A stretch of 64,000 bases of DNA from Serratia sp. M24T3 (GCF_000257645.1 NZ_AJHJ01000010.1:62001-126000), one strand, 5' to 3'; numbered from the stretch's first letter, positions 1-10,866 are shown. The notes: generated from the letters alone by a model not told the origin. Numbers and translations: made by a program.

Positions 1-387
1 GTGAAACTGAACCTGAGTAAAGAGGAACGCGTGGCGTTTACCCGCCATCAAGCTATGTTTCAGCACTTTGGCATTGAGATGCAGCTTGAGCAGCAGCGTG
101 GGACCTTACGCACAGTACCTTTACCATTACGCCAACAAAATTTACAAAAGTTGATACCCGACCTGTTAGCATATGTTTCAGTCATGCAGGAAATCACTCC
201 TGATGCGGTAGCTATGTGGTTTGCCCGCAGTATTGGCAGTGAACATGAAGTCTGGACGGTATCACAAGCTATACAATTACTTACGGACGTTGAGCGACTT
301 TGCCCCCAGTTGGTCAAATCTCCCCCTTCCGGACTCTTGCAACCTGTTGATTTACAGCCGGCCTTGGCGGCTTTCAAGCATGACTGA
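1..387 (+). CDS. mutL: MutL DNA mismatch repair protein, C-terminal part (5' end outside window)
   Basis: The reading frame is open from the first base and ends at TGA 385-387. It encodes 128 residues that match the C-terminal dimerisation domain of enterobacterial MutL, with a typical segment around [19 protein letters not shown] and a tail ending in ALAAFKHD. MutL couples MutS mismatch recognition to MutH incision and UvrD unwinding; the C-terminal domain holds the dimer together. The GTG at base 1 is an internal valine codon, not a start; the ATPase domain lies upstream of the window. The gene overlaps miaA by 8 bases, the same mutL-miaA-hfq-hflX order as in E. coli, so the identification rests on both sequence and context. 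Confidence 0.93.
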   Translation: MKLNLSKEERVAFTRHQAMFQHFGIEMQLEQQRGTLRTVPLPLRQQNLQKLIPDLLAYVSVMQEITPDAVAMWFARSIGSEHEVWTVSQAIQLLTDVERLCPQLVKSPPSGLLQPVDLQPALAAFKHD

Positions 388-1321
388 TTCAGAAAATACA
401 GCACTTCCTCCTGCAATTTTTATTATGGGCCCTACGGCTTCGGGCAAAACTGCCTTGGCGATGGCCCTGCGCCAGCAGCTTCCAGTTGAACTTATCAGCG
501 TTGATTCTGCTCTTATCTACAAGGGCATGGATATTGGCACCGCTAAGCCGACGCCCGAAGAACTGGCAGAAGCACCGCACCGGCTTATTGACATCCTCGA
601 TCCGGCACAATCTTATTCGGCAGCTGATTTCCGCGCCGATGCGCTGCGTGAAATGCAGGAAATCACCGCGCGTAAGAAAATTCCGTTATTGGTCGGCGGA
701 ACAATGCTTTATTACAAGGCCTTGCTGGAAGGGCTTTCTCCCCTTCCTCCGGCGGATCCTCTGGTGCGTGAGCGTATAGAGGCTGAGGCGGCGGAGCTGG
801 GATGGGAAGTGCTGCATCAGAAATTAAGTGAAATAGATCCGGTTTCGGCAATGCGAATTCATCCGAATGATCCTCAGAGACTCTCCAGAGCACTGGAAGT
901 TTTTTATATTTCGGGTAAAACTTTAACGGAACTCGTTAAAATTTCGGGTGAAGCTCTACCTTACCGGGTACATCAATTTGCGATTGCACCTACGAGTCGC
1001 CAATTGTTGCATGATCGTATTGAATTGCGTTTTCGGCAGATGGTTGCCAATGGATTTGAAGACGAGGCGAGAGCGCTATTCACTCGAGGTGATTTGCATA
1101 CGGACATGCCTTCCGTTCGTTGTGTCGGTTACCGCCAGATGTGGTCATATTTTTCTGGTGAAATCGACTACGATGAAATGGTTTATCGTGGTGTTTGTGC
1201 GACACGGCAGCTGGCCAAACGCCAGATGACATGGTTGCGCGGTTGGGAGAACGTCGAGTGGCTTGATTCAGAGAAGCCAGAAGAAGCCTTAAACCGTGTA
1301 ATTCAGGTTGTTAGTGCATAG
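380..1321 (+). CDS. miaA: tRNA dimethylallyltransferase MiaA
   Basis: The protein has 313 residues and transfers a dimethylallyl group from DMAPP to N6 of A37 in tRNAs reading UNN codons, the first step of ms2i6A synthesis. The P-loop GPTASGKT is at residues 17-24, followed by the family motif [17 protein letters not shown] chose ATG 380 because it gives the canonical MTDSEN-type N-terminus; longer in-frame extension upstream would run deep into mutL. Start and mutL stop overlap, suggesting translational coupling. hfq follows 114 bases downstream. No oddities seen; length equals the usual enterobacterial size (about 315). Confidence 0.96.
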   Translation: MTDSENTALPPAIFIMGPTASGKTALAMALRQQLPVELISVDSALIYKGMDIGTAKPTPEELAEAPHRLIDILDPAQSYSAADFRADALREMQEITARKKIPLLVGGTMLYYKALLEGLSPLPPADPLVRERIEAEAAELGWEVLHQKLSEIDPVSAMRIHPNDPQRLSRALEVFYISGKTLTELVKISGEALPYRVHQFAIAPTSRQLLHDRIELRFRQMVANGFEDEARALFTRGDLHTDMPSVRCVGYRQMWSYFSGEIDYDEMVYRGVCATRQLAKRQMTWLRGWENVEWLDSEKPEEALNRVIQVVSA

Positions 1322-1435
1322 GTTGGATGATTGTGTACAATTGATAAGTACTCAACGCGCAAATTTTTTATGTGATTTATTTTCGAGCTTCTAGGCTCTA
1401 AGTTACAAACAACAAACAAATAAGGAAAAGATAGA

Positions 1436-1744
1436 ATGGCTAAGGGGCAATCTTTGCAAGATCCGTTCCTGAACGCATTGCGTCGCGAACGTGTTCCGGT
1501 TTCTATTTACTTGGTGAATGGTATTAAGCTGCAAGGCCAGATTGAGTCTTTCGATCAGTTTGTGATTCTTTTGAAAAACACGGTAAGCCAGATGGTGTAC
1601 AAACACGCTATCTCCACCGTTGTTCCTTCGCGCCCAGTTTCTCATCACAGTAATAATCCAGGTGGTGGTACTACCAATAACTATCATCATGGTAGCGCAC
1701 CGACTGCTCCACAGCAGCCGCAGGATGGCGATGACGCCGAATAA
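1436..1744 (+). CDS. hfq: RNA chaperone Hfq
   Basis: This is a 102-residue Sm-like protein that forms hexamers and pairs small RNAs with mRNAs. The proximal-face residues Q8, D9, F42 and the Y55-K56-H57 motif of Sm2 are present, as are the rim arginines R16, R17 and R19. The C-terminal tail (from about residue 70) is the flexible Gly/Asn/His/Pro-rich, acidic-tipped type found in Enterobacterales. The ribosome-binding site is AAGGAA about 10 bases before ATG 1436. It lies between miaA and hflX as in E. coli. A GC-rich hairpin follows the stop codon before hflX. Confidence 0.98.
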   Translation: MAKGQSLQDPFLNALRRERVPVSIYLVNGIKLQGQIESFDQFVILLKNTVSQMVYKHAISTVVPSRPVSHHSNNPGGGTTNNYHHGSAPTAPQQPQDGDDAE

Positions 1745-1768
1745 GGCGCACAGCTATTCAATCTCGAA

Positions 1769-1821
1769 GGGGTTCATAAGGGGTTTAATACCACTTATGT
1801 GCCCCTCGTTGAATTTTTTTT
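1769..1821 (+). terminator. Hairpin plus T-tract between hfq and hflX
   Basis: GGGG (1769-1772) and CATAAG pair with CTTATG and CCCC (1802-1805) around a short loop; a run of eight or more T begins about eight bases later. The T-tract is offset, so this may act as a partial terminator or an mRNA 3' end stabiliser for hfq rather than a full stop before hflX. Confidence 0.4.
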
Positions 1822-1842
1822 CTCAATTGAGAGGTCACACGC

Positions 1843-3201
1843 TTGTTTGACCGTTATGAAGCCGGTGAACAGGCCGTACTGGTTCATATCTATTTCTCGC
1901 AGGACAAAGTCACTGAAGATTTAAGCGAATTTGAATCGCTGGTCTCTTCAGCAGGTGTCGAGGCATTACAAGTCATCACTGGTAGCCGTAAGGCTCCACA
2001 CCCAAAATACTTTGTCGGTGAAGGAAAGGCCCAAGAAATCGCGGATGCCGTTAAAGCTACAGGCGCATCTGTAATCCTGTTTGATCACGCATTATCACCT
2101 GGCCAGGAACGTAATCTTGAAGCCTTGTGTGAATGTCGCGTGGTTGATCGCACCGGACTTATTCTAGATATTTTTGCCCAGCGCGCCCGTACTCACGAAG
2201 GTAAATTACAAGTAGAATTGGCACAGTTACGCCATATAGCAACCCGACTGGTACGAGGCTGGACTCACCTTGAACGCCAGGGCGGCGGGATTGGTGCGCG
2301 TGGTCCAGGCGAAACCCAGCTTGAAACTGACCGCCGTCTGTTACGTGACAGAATAACCCTTATTTTAAGTCGCCTTGAACGCGTTTCCAAACAGCGCGAG
2401 CAGGGACGTCGTTCCAGAATGCGTGCCGACATTCCGACAGTTTCGCTGGTGGGTTACACCAACGCCGGAAAGTCTACGCTGTTTAACCGTATTACCGAGG
2501 CCGATGTTTACGTGGCCGATCAGTTGTTTGCCACACTGGACCCCACCTTGCGACGCATTATGGTTGCTGATGTAGGTGAAACGGTGATGGCGGATACCGT
2601 AGGGTTTATTCGTCACCTGCCCCATGATTTAGTTGCCGCTTTCAAAGCAACGTTGCAGGAAACCCGACAGGCATCTCTGTTATTACATGTGATTGATGCA
2701 GCGGATATTCGCGTCGAGGAAAATATCGACGCGGTAAATACGGTGCTGGCAGAGATTGAAGCAGATGACATTCCTGCGCTGTTAGTGATGAATAAAATAG
2801 ATATGCTGGATGATTTTGTTCCGCGTATTGACCGCAACGAAGAGAATTTACCGATCAGGGTCTGGTTATCAGCCGTGACAGGTGAAGGCATCCCGTTGTT
2901 ATTTCAGGCATTAACGGAGCGTCTGTCTGGTGAAATAGCACAGGTTGAATTGTGTTTGCCACCCGATGCCGGCCGCCTTCGTAGCCGTTTTTACCAGCTT
3001 CAGGCGATTGAAAAAGAATGGATTGAAGAGGATGGAAGTATCGGTTTAATGGTGCGAATGCCCATTGTTGACTGGCGCCGCCTCTGCAAACAAGAACCGG
3101 CTATGGGCGAATACGTCCGTAACGGCTTCCCGGTAGATTTCGAAGAGAAAAACCACTGGGATAACTTGACTGATATAGAGCCTGAAGAACACCAATCATA
3201 G
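1843..3201 (+). CDS. hflX: GTPase HflX, ribosome-associated
   Basis: The protein has 452 residues and belongs to the Obg-HflX GTPase family; HflX splits 70S ribosomes, notably under heat stress. The N-terminal HflX domain contains the glycine-rich segment ERQGGGIGARGPGE before the G domain. G1 is GYTNAGKST, G3 is DTVGFIRHLP and G4 is NKID. The start is TTG 1843, with GAGAGG about 9 bases upstream; it gives the family N-terminus MFDRYEAGEQAVLVHIYF, and no better ATG exists nearby. It is a little longer than the E. coli protein (426) owing to the C-terminal tail. hflK starts 17 bases downstream, so it is probably co-transcribed with hflKC. Confidence 0.95.
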   Translation: MFDRYEAGEQAVLVHIYFSQDKVTEDLSEFESLVSSAGVEALQVITGSRKAPHPKYFVGEGKAQEIADAVKATGASVILFDHALSPGQERNLEALCECRVVDRTGLILDIFAQRARTHEGKLQVELAQLRHIATRLVRGWTHLERQGGGIGARGPGETQLETDRRLLRDRITLILSRLERVSKQREQGRRSRMRADIPTVSLVGYTNAGKSTLFNRITEADVYVADQLFATLDPTLRRIMVADVGETVMADTVGFIRHLPHDLVAAFKATLQETRQASLLLHVIDAADIRVEENIDAVNTVLAEIEADDIPALLVMNKIDMLDDFVPRIDRNEENLPIRVWLSAVTGEGIPLLFQALTERLSGEIAQVELCLPPDAGRLRSRFYQLQAIEKEWIEEDGSIGLMVRMPIVDWRRLCKQEPAMGEYVRNGFPVDFEEKNHWDNLTDIEPEEHQS

Positions 3202-3218
3202 AATAATGGAGCTATAAC

Positions 3219-4493
3219 ATGGCGTGGAATCAGCCCGGTAATAACGGACAGGACCGCGACCCCTGGGGAAGCAGCAAAAATAGCGGCAACTCTGGTGGAA
3301 ATAATTCTGGTGGAAATAACAATAAAGGCGGGCGCGAACAGGGCCCACCTGACCTTGATGATATCTTCCGTAAGCTCAGTAAAAAATTAAGCGGTTTTGG
3401 TGGTAAGGGATCCGGCAACGGAAATACCACCGGCCCGCAAAAGAATCTGAGCGGTCGGTTCGCTGGTCTTGCCGTGGTCGCCGTAGTGGTGATCTGGGCA
3501 GCAAGCGGGTTTTATACAATCAAAGAAGCAGAACGCGGTGTAGTTACCCGTTTCGGTAAGTTCAGCCACTTGGTTGAGCCTGGCCTGAACTGGAAACCGA
3601 CCTTTATCGATCAGGTTCAGGCGGTTAACGTCGAATCTGTTCGCGAGCTTGCAGCCTCCGGTATCATGCTGACTTCTGATGAAAACGTGGTGCGCGTCGA
3701 AATGAACGTGCAGTACCGCGTTACCGATCCTCGCGCCTATCTGTATAGCGTTGCCGATGCCGATGACAGCTTGAGTCAGGCAACTGACAGTGCGCTGCGC
3801 GGCGTGATTGGTAAATACACCATGGATAAAATCCTCACTGAAGGTCGTACGACGGTTCGTAGCGACACTCAGCGCGTGCTGGAGGAGACTATTCGTCCTT
3901 ATCACATGGGTATTACCGTTCAAGACGTTAACTTCCAGACAGCGCGTCCGCCGGAGGAAGTGAAGGCTGCTTTTGACGATGCCATTGCCGCCCGTGAAAA
4001 CGAGCAGCAGTATATTCGCGAAGCAGAAGCCTACGCCAACGAAGTTCAGCCTCGCGCCAACGGTCAGGCTCAGCGTTTATTGGAAAATGCCAAAGCTTAC
4101 AAAGATCGTACCGTGCTGGAAGCACAGGGTGAAGTTGCGCGTTTCTCGGAACTGTTGCCTGAATATAAAGCCGCGCCGCAAATCACCCGCGAACGTCTTT
4201 ATATCGAAACAATGCAAAACGTTCTTAGCCATACCCGCAAGATTATGATCAACGATAAAAGCAACAATTTGATGGTATTGCCGCTTGATCAAATTCTGAA
4301 GGGTAAAACTGCAGCAGCCACGGGTAGCGAGAGTGATGCCAACAGCATGATCCCTCTTCGCCAGACAACAACTCCGTCGAGCAGCAGTAAAAGCAGCAGT
4401 GCCAGCAATAGCTCAAGTTCTTCTGGCAGTGTCATGGATCAGCGCCGTGCCGATGTACAGCGTGACGACACCGTTCGCGTAGGGAGAGAATAA
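3219..4493 (+). CDS. hflK: FtsH protease regulator HflK
   Basis: This is a 424-residue inner-membrane SPFH/prohibitin-family protein that forms the HflKC cage around FtsH and modulates its proteolysis. Residues 1-80 are rich in Asn, Gly and Ser; a single transmembrane segment lies at about 82-100, after which the SPFH domain is periplasmic. A long coiled-coil region follows (about 250-330), then a Ser-rich low-complexity tail ending in acidic/arginine residues. hflC begins 3 bases after its stop, consistent with strict co-expression. The protein is close to the E. coli length of 419. Confidence 0.96.
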   Translation: MAWNQPGNNGQDRDPWGSSKNSGNSGGNNSGGNNNKGGREQGPPDLDDIFRKLSKKLSGFGGKGSGNGNTTGPQKNLSGRFAGLAVVAVVVIWAASGFYTIKEAERGVVTRFGKFSHLVEPGLNWKPTFIDQVQAVNVESVRELAASGIMLTSDENVVRVEMNVQYRVTDPRAYLYSVADADDSLSQATDSALRGVIGKYTMDKILTEGRTTVRSDTQRVLEETIRPYHMGITVQDVNFQTARPPEEVKAAFDDAIAARENEQQYIREAEAYANEVQPRANGQAQRLLENAKAYKDRTVLEAQGEVARFSELLPEYKAAPQITRERLYIETMQNVLSHTRKIMINDKSNNLMVLPLDQILKGKTAAATGSESDANSMIPLRQTTTPSSSSKSSSASNSSSSSGSVMDQRRADVQRDDTVRVGRE

Positions 4494-4496
4494 CCA

Positions 4497-5507
4497 ATGC
4501 GTAAGTCAATTTTACTTGTCGTTGTTGTAGTGTTGGTGGCGCTTTACGCTTCACTATTCGTGGTGCAGGAAGGCCAGCGCGGGATTGTGCTGCGTTTTGG
4601 CAAGGTTCTGCGCGACGGTGACAACAAGCCGTTGGTGTATGCGCCAGGCCTGCATTTCAAAGTGCCATTCGTCGAATCAGTGAAAACGCTGGATGCCCGT
4701 GTGCAAACTATGGACAACCAGGCCGACCGCTTTGTGACCAAAGAGAAGAAAGACCTGATCGTCGACTCTTACCTGAAATGGCGTATCAGCGATTTCAGCC
4801 GTTACTACCTGGCAACCGGTGGTGGCGATGTGTCTCAGGCTGAAGTATTGCTGAAACGTAAATTCAGTGACCGTTTGCGTTCTGAGATTGGTCGTCTGGA
4901 CGTGAAAGATATCGTCACCGACTCTCGCGGTCGTTTGACGCTGGACGTTCGCGATGCCCTGAATAAAGGGACTGACGATGACGATGCCGCCGCTGCGGCT
5001 ACAACCGAAGCCGATGATGCTATCGCCTCTGTTGCCAAGCGCGTAGAGCAGGAAACCAATGGCAAAGTGCCTGCGGTGAACCCTAACAGCATGGCTGCTC
5101 TGGGTATTGAAGTGGTTGATGTGCGTATCAAACAAATCAACCTGCCGGCCGAGGTGTCTGATGCCATCTTCCAGCGCATGCGTGCAGAGCGTGAAGCCGT
5201 GGCTCGTCGTCATCGTTCGCAAGGTCAGGAAGAAGCCGAGAAATTGCGTGCCACTGCCGATTATCAGGTTACTCTGACGCTTGCCGAAGCTGAACGTCAG
5301 TCGCGTATTACTCGCGGTGAAGGTGATGCTCAGGCGGCCAAACTGTTTGCCGATGCATTCAGCGCTGACCCTGACTTCTACGGTTTTATCCGTAGCCTTC
5401 AGGCGTACAGAGAGAGCTTTAGCAGCGGTAACGACGTAATGGTGATGAGTCCTAACGATGATTTCTTCCGCTATATGAAATCACCGGACAAGACGACTAA
5501 ACCATAA
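4497..5507 (+). CDS. hflC: FtsH protease regulator HflC
   Basis: HflC is the 336-residue partner of HflK in the periplasm-facing SPFH complex that surrounds FtsH. The N-terminal membrane anchor spans about residues 4-23, followed by the SPFH domain starting at QEGQRGIVLRFGKV. Residues about 160-175 hold a run of Asp and Ala (TDDDDAAAAATTE) that appears as an insertion-like acidic patch. Downstream lies a strong terminator at 5537, so this is the end of the hfq-hflX-hflK-hflC transcription unit. E. coli has yjeT between hflC and purA; here the 192-base gap has no such gene. Confidence 0.96.
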   Translation: MRKSILLVVVVVLVALYASLFVVQEGQRGIVLRFGKVLRDGDNKPLVYAPGLHFKVPFVESVKTLDARVQTMDNQADRFVTKEKKDLIVDSYLKWRISDFSRYYLATGGGDVSQAEVLLKRKFSDRLRSEIGRLDVKDIVTDSRGRLTLDVRDALNKGTDDDDAAAAATTEADDAIASVAKRVEQETNGKVPAVNPNSMAALGIEVVDVRIKQINLPAEVSDAIFQRMRAEREAVARRHRSQGQEEAEKLRATADYQVTLTLAEAERQSRITRGEGDAQAAKLFADAFSADPDFYGFIRSLQAYRESFSSGNDVMVMSPNDDFFRYMKSPDKTTKP

Positions 5508-5536
5508 GCCGATACTGACAGATTGACAGTATTGCC

Positions 5537-5565
5537 AAAAGGCCCCTTGCGGGCCTTTTGCTTTT
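5537..5565 (+). terminator. Intrinsic terminator after hflC
   Basis: AAAAGGCCC and GGGCCTTTT form a perfect stem around a short CTTGC loop, followed by GCTTTTT. It closes the hfq-hflX-hflK-hflC unit. Confidence 0.85.
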
Positions 5566-5678
5566 TCCGAGCCTCATTCTCGTATCAGAGAGCTGTCGCA
5601 CGAAACGGCAATTTTTCAGCCAATCGGATGCTAAAAGTACTGAAAGCCACCGGTCAGGATGTTAGTATCTTTTTTTAA

Positions 5679-6998
<1,320 letters not shown>

Positions 6999-7042
6999 TT
7001 CTTAATGGCTTCATCACGGGTTTGCCGCGGCGAATCCACTAA

Positions 7043-7071
7043 AAACCGGGCACTGTGCCCGGTTTCTTTTT
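7043..7071 (+). terminator. Intrinsic terminator after purA
   Basis: AAACCGGGCAC and GTGCCCGGTTT form an uninterrupted stem around a minimal loop, followed by CTTTTT. It separates purA from the nsrR remnant and rnr. Confidence 0.85.
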
Positions 7072-7190
7072 GTGGCGGGCACACCACTCAATAGAGTAAT
7101 CTTAAATAGCCCATCATCTTGGAATCTATTGGGTATTATCGCATTAGGAGCGCTGTCATCATAAATGCGAAAAAAACGGGGTAAAGTACC

Positions 7191-7314
7191 CACAGGTGAA
7201 CAGGGTTAGCCTACCGCCGTAGACCACTTTATTGATGAGTTGGATCAATGCACGTTAACCAAGAAGGTTGGCGATTATGCTCAACTCTACAAATTATTGC
7301 TTGTTGAAACATAG
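7191..7314 (+). pseudogene. nsrR: Decayed C-terminal remnant of the nitric-oxide sensor repressor NsrR
   Basis: No intact gene is present between purA and rnr, where Enterobacterales normally carry nsrR. Bases 7219-7314 translate to 31 residues beginning VDHFIDELDQCTL and ending [13 protein letters not shown] before TAG. This aligns with the C-terminus of enterobacterial NsrR, which ends TELDNYTLADLV then [11 protein letters not shown] (from memory of the family). Upstream, 7191-7218 resembles the segment CRLxxVLxxAV only if several single-base deletions and one insertion are allowed. The cluster with the three iron-sulphur cysteines and the N-terminal winged helix are missing. NsrR is an Rrf2-family [Fe-S] repressor of hmp, ytfE and other NO-response genes. 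I infer gene decay with large 5' deletion; a sequencing artefact would not explain the missing body. Confidence 0.75.
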
Positions 7315-7352
7315 ACTTTCAACAAACTGCTGATGACAACGGAGGAACCGCT

Positions 7353-9911
7353 ATGTCACAAGATCCATTCCTGGAACGAGAAGCAGAAAAATACGAATCG
7401 CCTATCCCTAGCCGTGAATTTATTCTCGAACATCTTGGTAAACGCGAAACGCCTGCCAGCCGCGAAGAGCTGGGCAATGAACTGAATCTTTCTGGTGAAG
7501 AGCAGCTTGAAGCGCTGCGTCGTCGACTGCGCGCCATGGAGCGTGATGGTCAGTTAGTATTTACACGTCGCCAGTGCTATGCGCTGCCGGAGCGTCTGGA
7601 TTTGCTGAAAGGCACCGTTATTGGCCATCGCGATGGCTATGGCTTCCTGCGCCTTGAAGGCGTGAAAAAAGACGACGTTTATCTCTCTGCCGAGCAGATG
7701 AAAATGTGTATCCACGGTGACGTAGTGCTGGCTCAGCCGGTTGGCACTGACCGTAAAGGTCGCCGCGAAGCGCGTATTGTTCGCGTTGTGGTGCCTAAGG
7801 TCAGCCAGATAGTCGGTCGTTACTTCACTGACGCCGGTGCAGGTTTTGTGGTGCCGGACGACAGTCGTCTCAGCTTTGACATCCTGATCCCGGCAGACGG
7901 CGTTAACGGCGCGCGCATGGGCTACATGGTGGTCGTCGAGCTGACTCAGCGCCCGACGCGCCGTACCAAGGCCGTGGGTAAAATCGTTGAAGTACTCGGC
8001 GATAAAATGGGCACCAGCATGGCGGTAGATATCGCGCTGCGCACCCATGAAATTCCTCACGTCTGGCCACCACAGGTTGAAAAACAGGTCGCAGGCCTGA
8101 GTGAGCAGGTTCCCGAAGAAGCCAAAAAAGGTCGCGTTGACCTGCGTAATCTGCCGCTGGTCACTATCGACGGTGAAGATGCGCGAGACTTCGATGATGC
8201 AGTTTACTGCGAAGCCAAGCGCGGTGGCGGCTGGCGCCTGTGGGTTGCCATTGCCGACGTGAGTTATTACGTGCGTCCTGGCACTGCGCTGGACGATGAA
8301 GCCCGCAGCCGCGCAACTTCCGTTTACTTCCCGTCGCAGGTTGTTCCGATGCTGCCTGAGGTGCTGTCGAACGGCCTTTGCTCGCTCAATCCTCAGGTTG
8401 ACCGCCTGTGTATGGTCTGTGAAATGACCATTTCAGCCACCGGTAAGCTGACCACTTCCAAGTTCTACGAAGCGGTGATGAGCTCCCATGCCCGTCTGAC
8501 TTACACCAAAGTCTGGCACATTATCGAAGGTAACCCAGAGCTGCGCGAGCAGTACGCTCCGTTGGTCAAGCATCTTGAAGAGCTGCACAAGATGTACAAA
8601 GTGCTCGATCAGGCGCGTGCCGAACGCGGCGGTATTGCCTTCGAAACCGAAGAAGCCAAGTTTATCTTTAACGCCGAGCGTCGCATTGAACGCGTAGAAG
8701 CTACCGTTCGTAACGACGCGCACAAGCTGATTGAAGAATGTATGATCATGGCGAACATCGCCGCGGCGCGTTTTGTTGAAAAACATAACGAACCGGCGCT
8801 GTTCCGCGTGCATGACCGCCCTAGCGATGACCATATTTCCGCGCTGAGAAGCGTGCTGGGCGAGCTGAGTTTGACCATGGGCGGCGGTCTCAAGCCTGAG
8901 CCGAAAGACTATGCCGATATTATGGACCAGCTGAAAGATCGCCCCGATCGCGAGATGCTGCAAACCATGCTGCTGCGCTCGATGAAGCAGGCGGTTTACG
9001 ATCCTGAAAACCGTGGGCACTTTGGTCTGGCACTCACCTCGTACGGGCACTTTACTTCACCAATCCGTCGTTATCCCGACCTGGCATTGCATCGCGCAAT
9101 TAAATATGTGCTGGCGAAAGAACACGGTAATCTCAAGGATCGCTGGACGCCAACCGGCGGCTACCACAGCGATTACGAAGATATGGTGGTGTTGGGCGAT
9201 CACTGTTCTACCGCAGAACGTCGCGCCGATGAAGCCACGCGTAATGTTGCCGACTGGCTGAAATGTGACTTCATGCAGGATCACGTCGGCGAAGTGTTTA
9301 ACGGAATTATCTCCAGCGTCACCGGCTTTGGTTTCTTCGTCCGCCTGGCTGACCTGTTTATTGACGGTCTGGTGCACGTTTCATCGCTCGATAACGACTA
9401 CTATCGCTACGATAATATTGGTCAGCGTCTGGTGGGCGAGTCTTCGGGAAGTGTTTACCGCCTCGGTGATGCGGTAGAAATTCGCGTGGAAGCGGTACAC
9501 ATGGACGAGCGTAAAATCGATTTTGCTCTGGTTTCCAGCACTCGCAAACCGCGTGGTGAAGGCAAAACTGCTCGCGATCGTGCCAAAAAAGGCGAGCGCG
9601 CAATGCGTCCAGCCGGTGCTGCCAATTCGGGGCGTCGTCGTTCAGTGAAAAAGAACGTAAACTTTGAGCCGGACAGCGCATTTCGTAAAGACGGCGATAA
9701 AACTGCCAAACCAGCGAAAGCCAAAAGGGCGGGTAGAGCTGAAACTGCCAAGGCCGCAGTGAAGCCAGAAGCGGCGAAGGCCGGTAAAGTTGTCAGCGCT
9801 GTGGGCAAAGACGGCAAACCCAAGAAAGTTAAAAAGCCTTCCGATAAAACGCAGAAGATTGCGGCAGCCACCAAGGCCAAGCGAGCGAAGAAAAAGCAGA
9901 TTGAATCCTAA
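7353..9911 (+). CDS. rnr: Ribonuclease R
   Basis: This 852-residue 3'-5' exoribonuclease degrades structured RNA, rRNA and tmRNA-tagged messages, and is induced by cold. Domain order: N-terminal HTH (about 20-80), two cold-shock/OB domains (about 85-225), the RNB catalytic domain with [11 protein letters not shown] near residue 275, an S1 domain (about 645-730) and a long basic tail. The tail after the S1 domain is rich in Lys and Ala and makes the protein roughly 40 residues longer than E. coli RNase R (813). Ribosome-binding site GGAGG lies 7 bases before ATG 7353. It precedes rlmB as in E. coli, but a terminator-like hairpin separates the two. Confidence 0.97.
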   Translation: MSQDPFLEREAEKYESPIPSREFILEHLGKRETPASREELGNELNLSGEEQLEALRRRLRAMERDGQLVFTRRQCYALPERLDLLKGTVIGHRDGYGFLRLEGVKKDDVYLSAEQMKMCIHGDVVLAQPVGTDRKGRREARIVRVVVPKVSQIVGRYFTDAGAGFVVPDDSRLSFDILIPADGVNGARMGYMVVVELTQRPTRRTKAVGKIVEVLGDKMGTSMAVDIALRTHEIPHVWPPQVEKQVAGLSEQVPEEAKKGRVDLRNLPLVTIDGEDARDFDDAVYCEAKRGGGWRLWVAIADVSYYVRPGTALDDEARSRATSVYFPSQVVPMLPEVLSNGLCSLNPQVDRLCMVCEMTISATGKLTTSKFYEAVMSSHARLTYTKVWHIIEGNPELREQYAPLVKHLEELHKMYKVLDQARAERGGIAFETEEAKFIFNAERRIERVEATVRNDAHKLIEECMIMANIAAARFVEKHNEPALFRVHDRPSDDHISALRSVLGELSLTMGGGLKPEPKDYADIMDQLKDRPDREMLQTMLLRSMKQAVYDPENRGHFGLALTSYGHFTSPIRRYPDLALHRAIKYVLAKEHGNLKDRWTPTGGYHSDYEDMVVLGDHCSTAERRADEATRNVADWLKCDFMQDHVGEVFNGIISSVTGFGFFVRLADLFIDGLVHVSSLDNDYYRYDNIGQRLVGESSGSVYRLGDAVEIRVEAVHMDERKIDFALVSSTRKPRGEGKTARDRAKKGERAMRPAGAANSGRRRSVKKNVNFEPDSAFRKDGDKTAKPAKAKRAGRAETAKAAVKPEAAKAGKVVSAVGKDGKPKKVKKPSDKTQKIAAATKAKRAKKKQIES

Positions 9912-9923
9912 TCTGCGTATTTA

Positions 9924-9956
9924 TTGACTGATGCCAACCTCAGTCAATGATAGAAT
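9924..9956 (+). promoter_or_regulatory. Perfect inverted repeat next to an extended -10 promoter before rlmB
   Basis: TTGACTGA (9924-9931) and TCAGTCAA (9940-9947) form a perfect 8-bp inverted repeat with an 8-base loop. Immediately after comes TGATAGAAT (9948-9956), which reads as an extended -10 element (TGn then TAGAAT). No well-spaced -35 is visible (TTGACT lies 21 bases away). It may be an rlmB promoter with an operator, or a small 3' hairpin of rnr. Confidence 0.4.
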
Positions 9957-9987
9957 CGCCGTTAAGCATCACAGCTATTCATGACAC

Positions 9988-10021
9988 ATGCGGGCACAAG
10001 TTGCCCGCATTATGTTTTTTT
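9988..10021 (+). terminator. Terminator-like hairpin between rnr and rlmB
   Basis: ATGCGGGCA and TTGCCCGCAT pair closely around a short loop, followed within four bases by a run of seven T. It lies downstream of rnr and of the putative rlmB promoter at 9948, and ends 23 bases before the rlmB start codon, so rlmB expression must come from read-through or from a start site inside the hairpin region. Confidence 0.75.
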
Positions 10022-10043
10022 AAAAAGCACTATTAAGAGCCTC

Positions 10044-10790
10044 ATGAGCGAAATTATTTACGGTATTCATTCCGTTAAAGCCTTACTCGACAACGATCCG
10101 CAGCGCTTTCTGGAAGTCTTTATTCTTAAAGGCCGTGACGACAAGCGCCTGAAACCACTGATTGATGAGCTGGAAGCCAGCGGCATCGTGCTTCAGGTTG
10201 CCAGCCGTCAATGGCTTGACGACAAGTCTGAAGGCGCGGTTCATCAGGGGATCATTGCCCGAGTTAAAGAAGGGCGTCAGTATCAGGAAAACGATCTTCC
10301 TGCGCTGCTCGAAAGCCTGGAGTCACCGTTTTTGCTGGTACTCGATGGCGTTACTGATCCGCACAACCTTGGTGCCTGCCTGCGTACCGCCGATGCGGCC
10401 GGCGTTCACGCGGTCATCGTGCCCCGCGACCGTTCTGCCAAGCTGAATGCGACGGCGAAAAAAGTTGCCAGCGGCGCAGCGGAAAACGTGCCGTTGATCA
10501 ACGTTACTAATCTGGCGCGTACTTTGCGCGTGCTGCAAGAGCACAATGTCTGGATCGTTGGAACTGCCGGCGAAGCCGATCACACTCTGTTCGAGAGCAA
10601 AATGACCGGCCCGATGGCGCTGGTAATGGGCGCGGAAGGCGAAGGTATGCGCCGTCTGACTCGTGAACACTGCGACGAGCTGATCAGCATTCCAATGGCC
10701 GGATCGGTTTCCTCTCTGAATGTGTCTGTTGCGACCGGCGTTTGCCTGTTTGAAGCCGTGCGTCAGCGTGCGGTAAAAGCCAAAGGCTAG
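10044..10790 (+). CDS. rlmB: 23S rRNA (guanosine-2'-O-)-methyltransferase RlmB
   Basis: The 248-residue SPOUT-family enzyme methylates the ribose of G2251 in 23S rRNA. The N-terminal substrate-binding domain (about 1-75) is followed by the trefoil-knot domain with conserved [20 protein letters not shown], the [12 protein letters not shown] segment and the C-terminal [17 protein letters not shown] knot motif. I chose ATG 10044 ([15 protein letters not shown]), which matches the family; an in-frame ATG at 9981 would put the terminator hairpin inside the gene and is rejected. It is the last gene of the rnr-rlmB pair and is followed by a hairpin at 10836. Confidence 0.96.
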   Translation: MSEIIYGIHSVKALLDNDPQRFLEVFILKGRDDKRLKPLIDELEASGIVLQVASRQWLDDKSEGAVHQGIIARVKEGRQYQENDLPALLESLESPFLLVLDGVTDPHNLGACLRTADAAGVHAVIVPRDRSAKLNATAKKVASGAAENVPLINVTNLARTLRVLQEHNVWIVGTAGEADHTLFESKMTGPMALVMGAEGEGMRRLTREHCDELISIPMAGSVSSLNVSVATGVCLFEAVRQRAVKAKG

Positions 10791-10835
10791 TATCCGCTGT
10801 ACGCGGCCGTTTAGCGGTGGCGTAAATATCAAATT

Positions 10836-10866
10836 CGCCCGCATCCTCCACGATTGCGGGCGTTTT
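10836..10866 (+). terminator. Intrinsic terminator after rlmB
   Basis: CGCCCGCA and TGCGGGCG form an 8-bp stem with an 11-base loop, followed by TTTT. It separates rlmB from aidB. Confidence 0.7.

Noticed and set aside
8433-9050. Open reading frame of 205 codons on the reverse strand inside rnr
   Set aside because: It is fully antisense to the RNB domain of rnr, has no recognisable family or ribosome-binding site, and follows from the codon bias of the sense gene.
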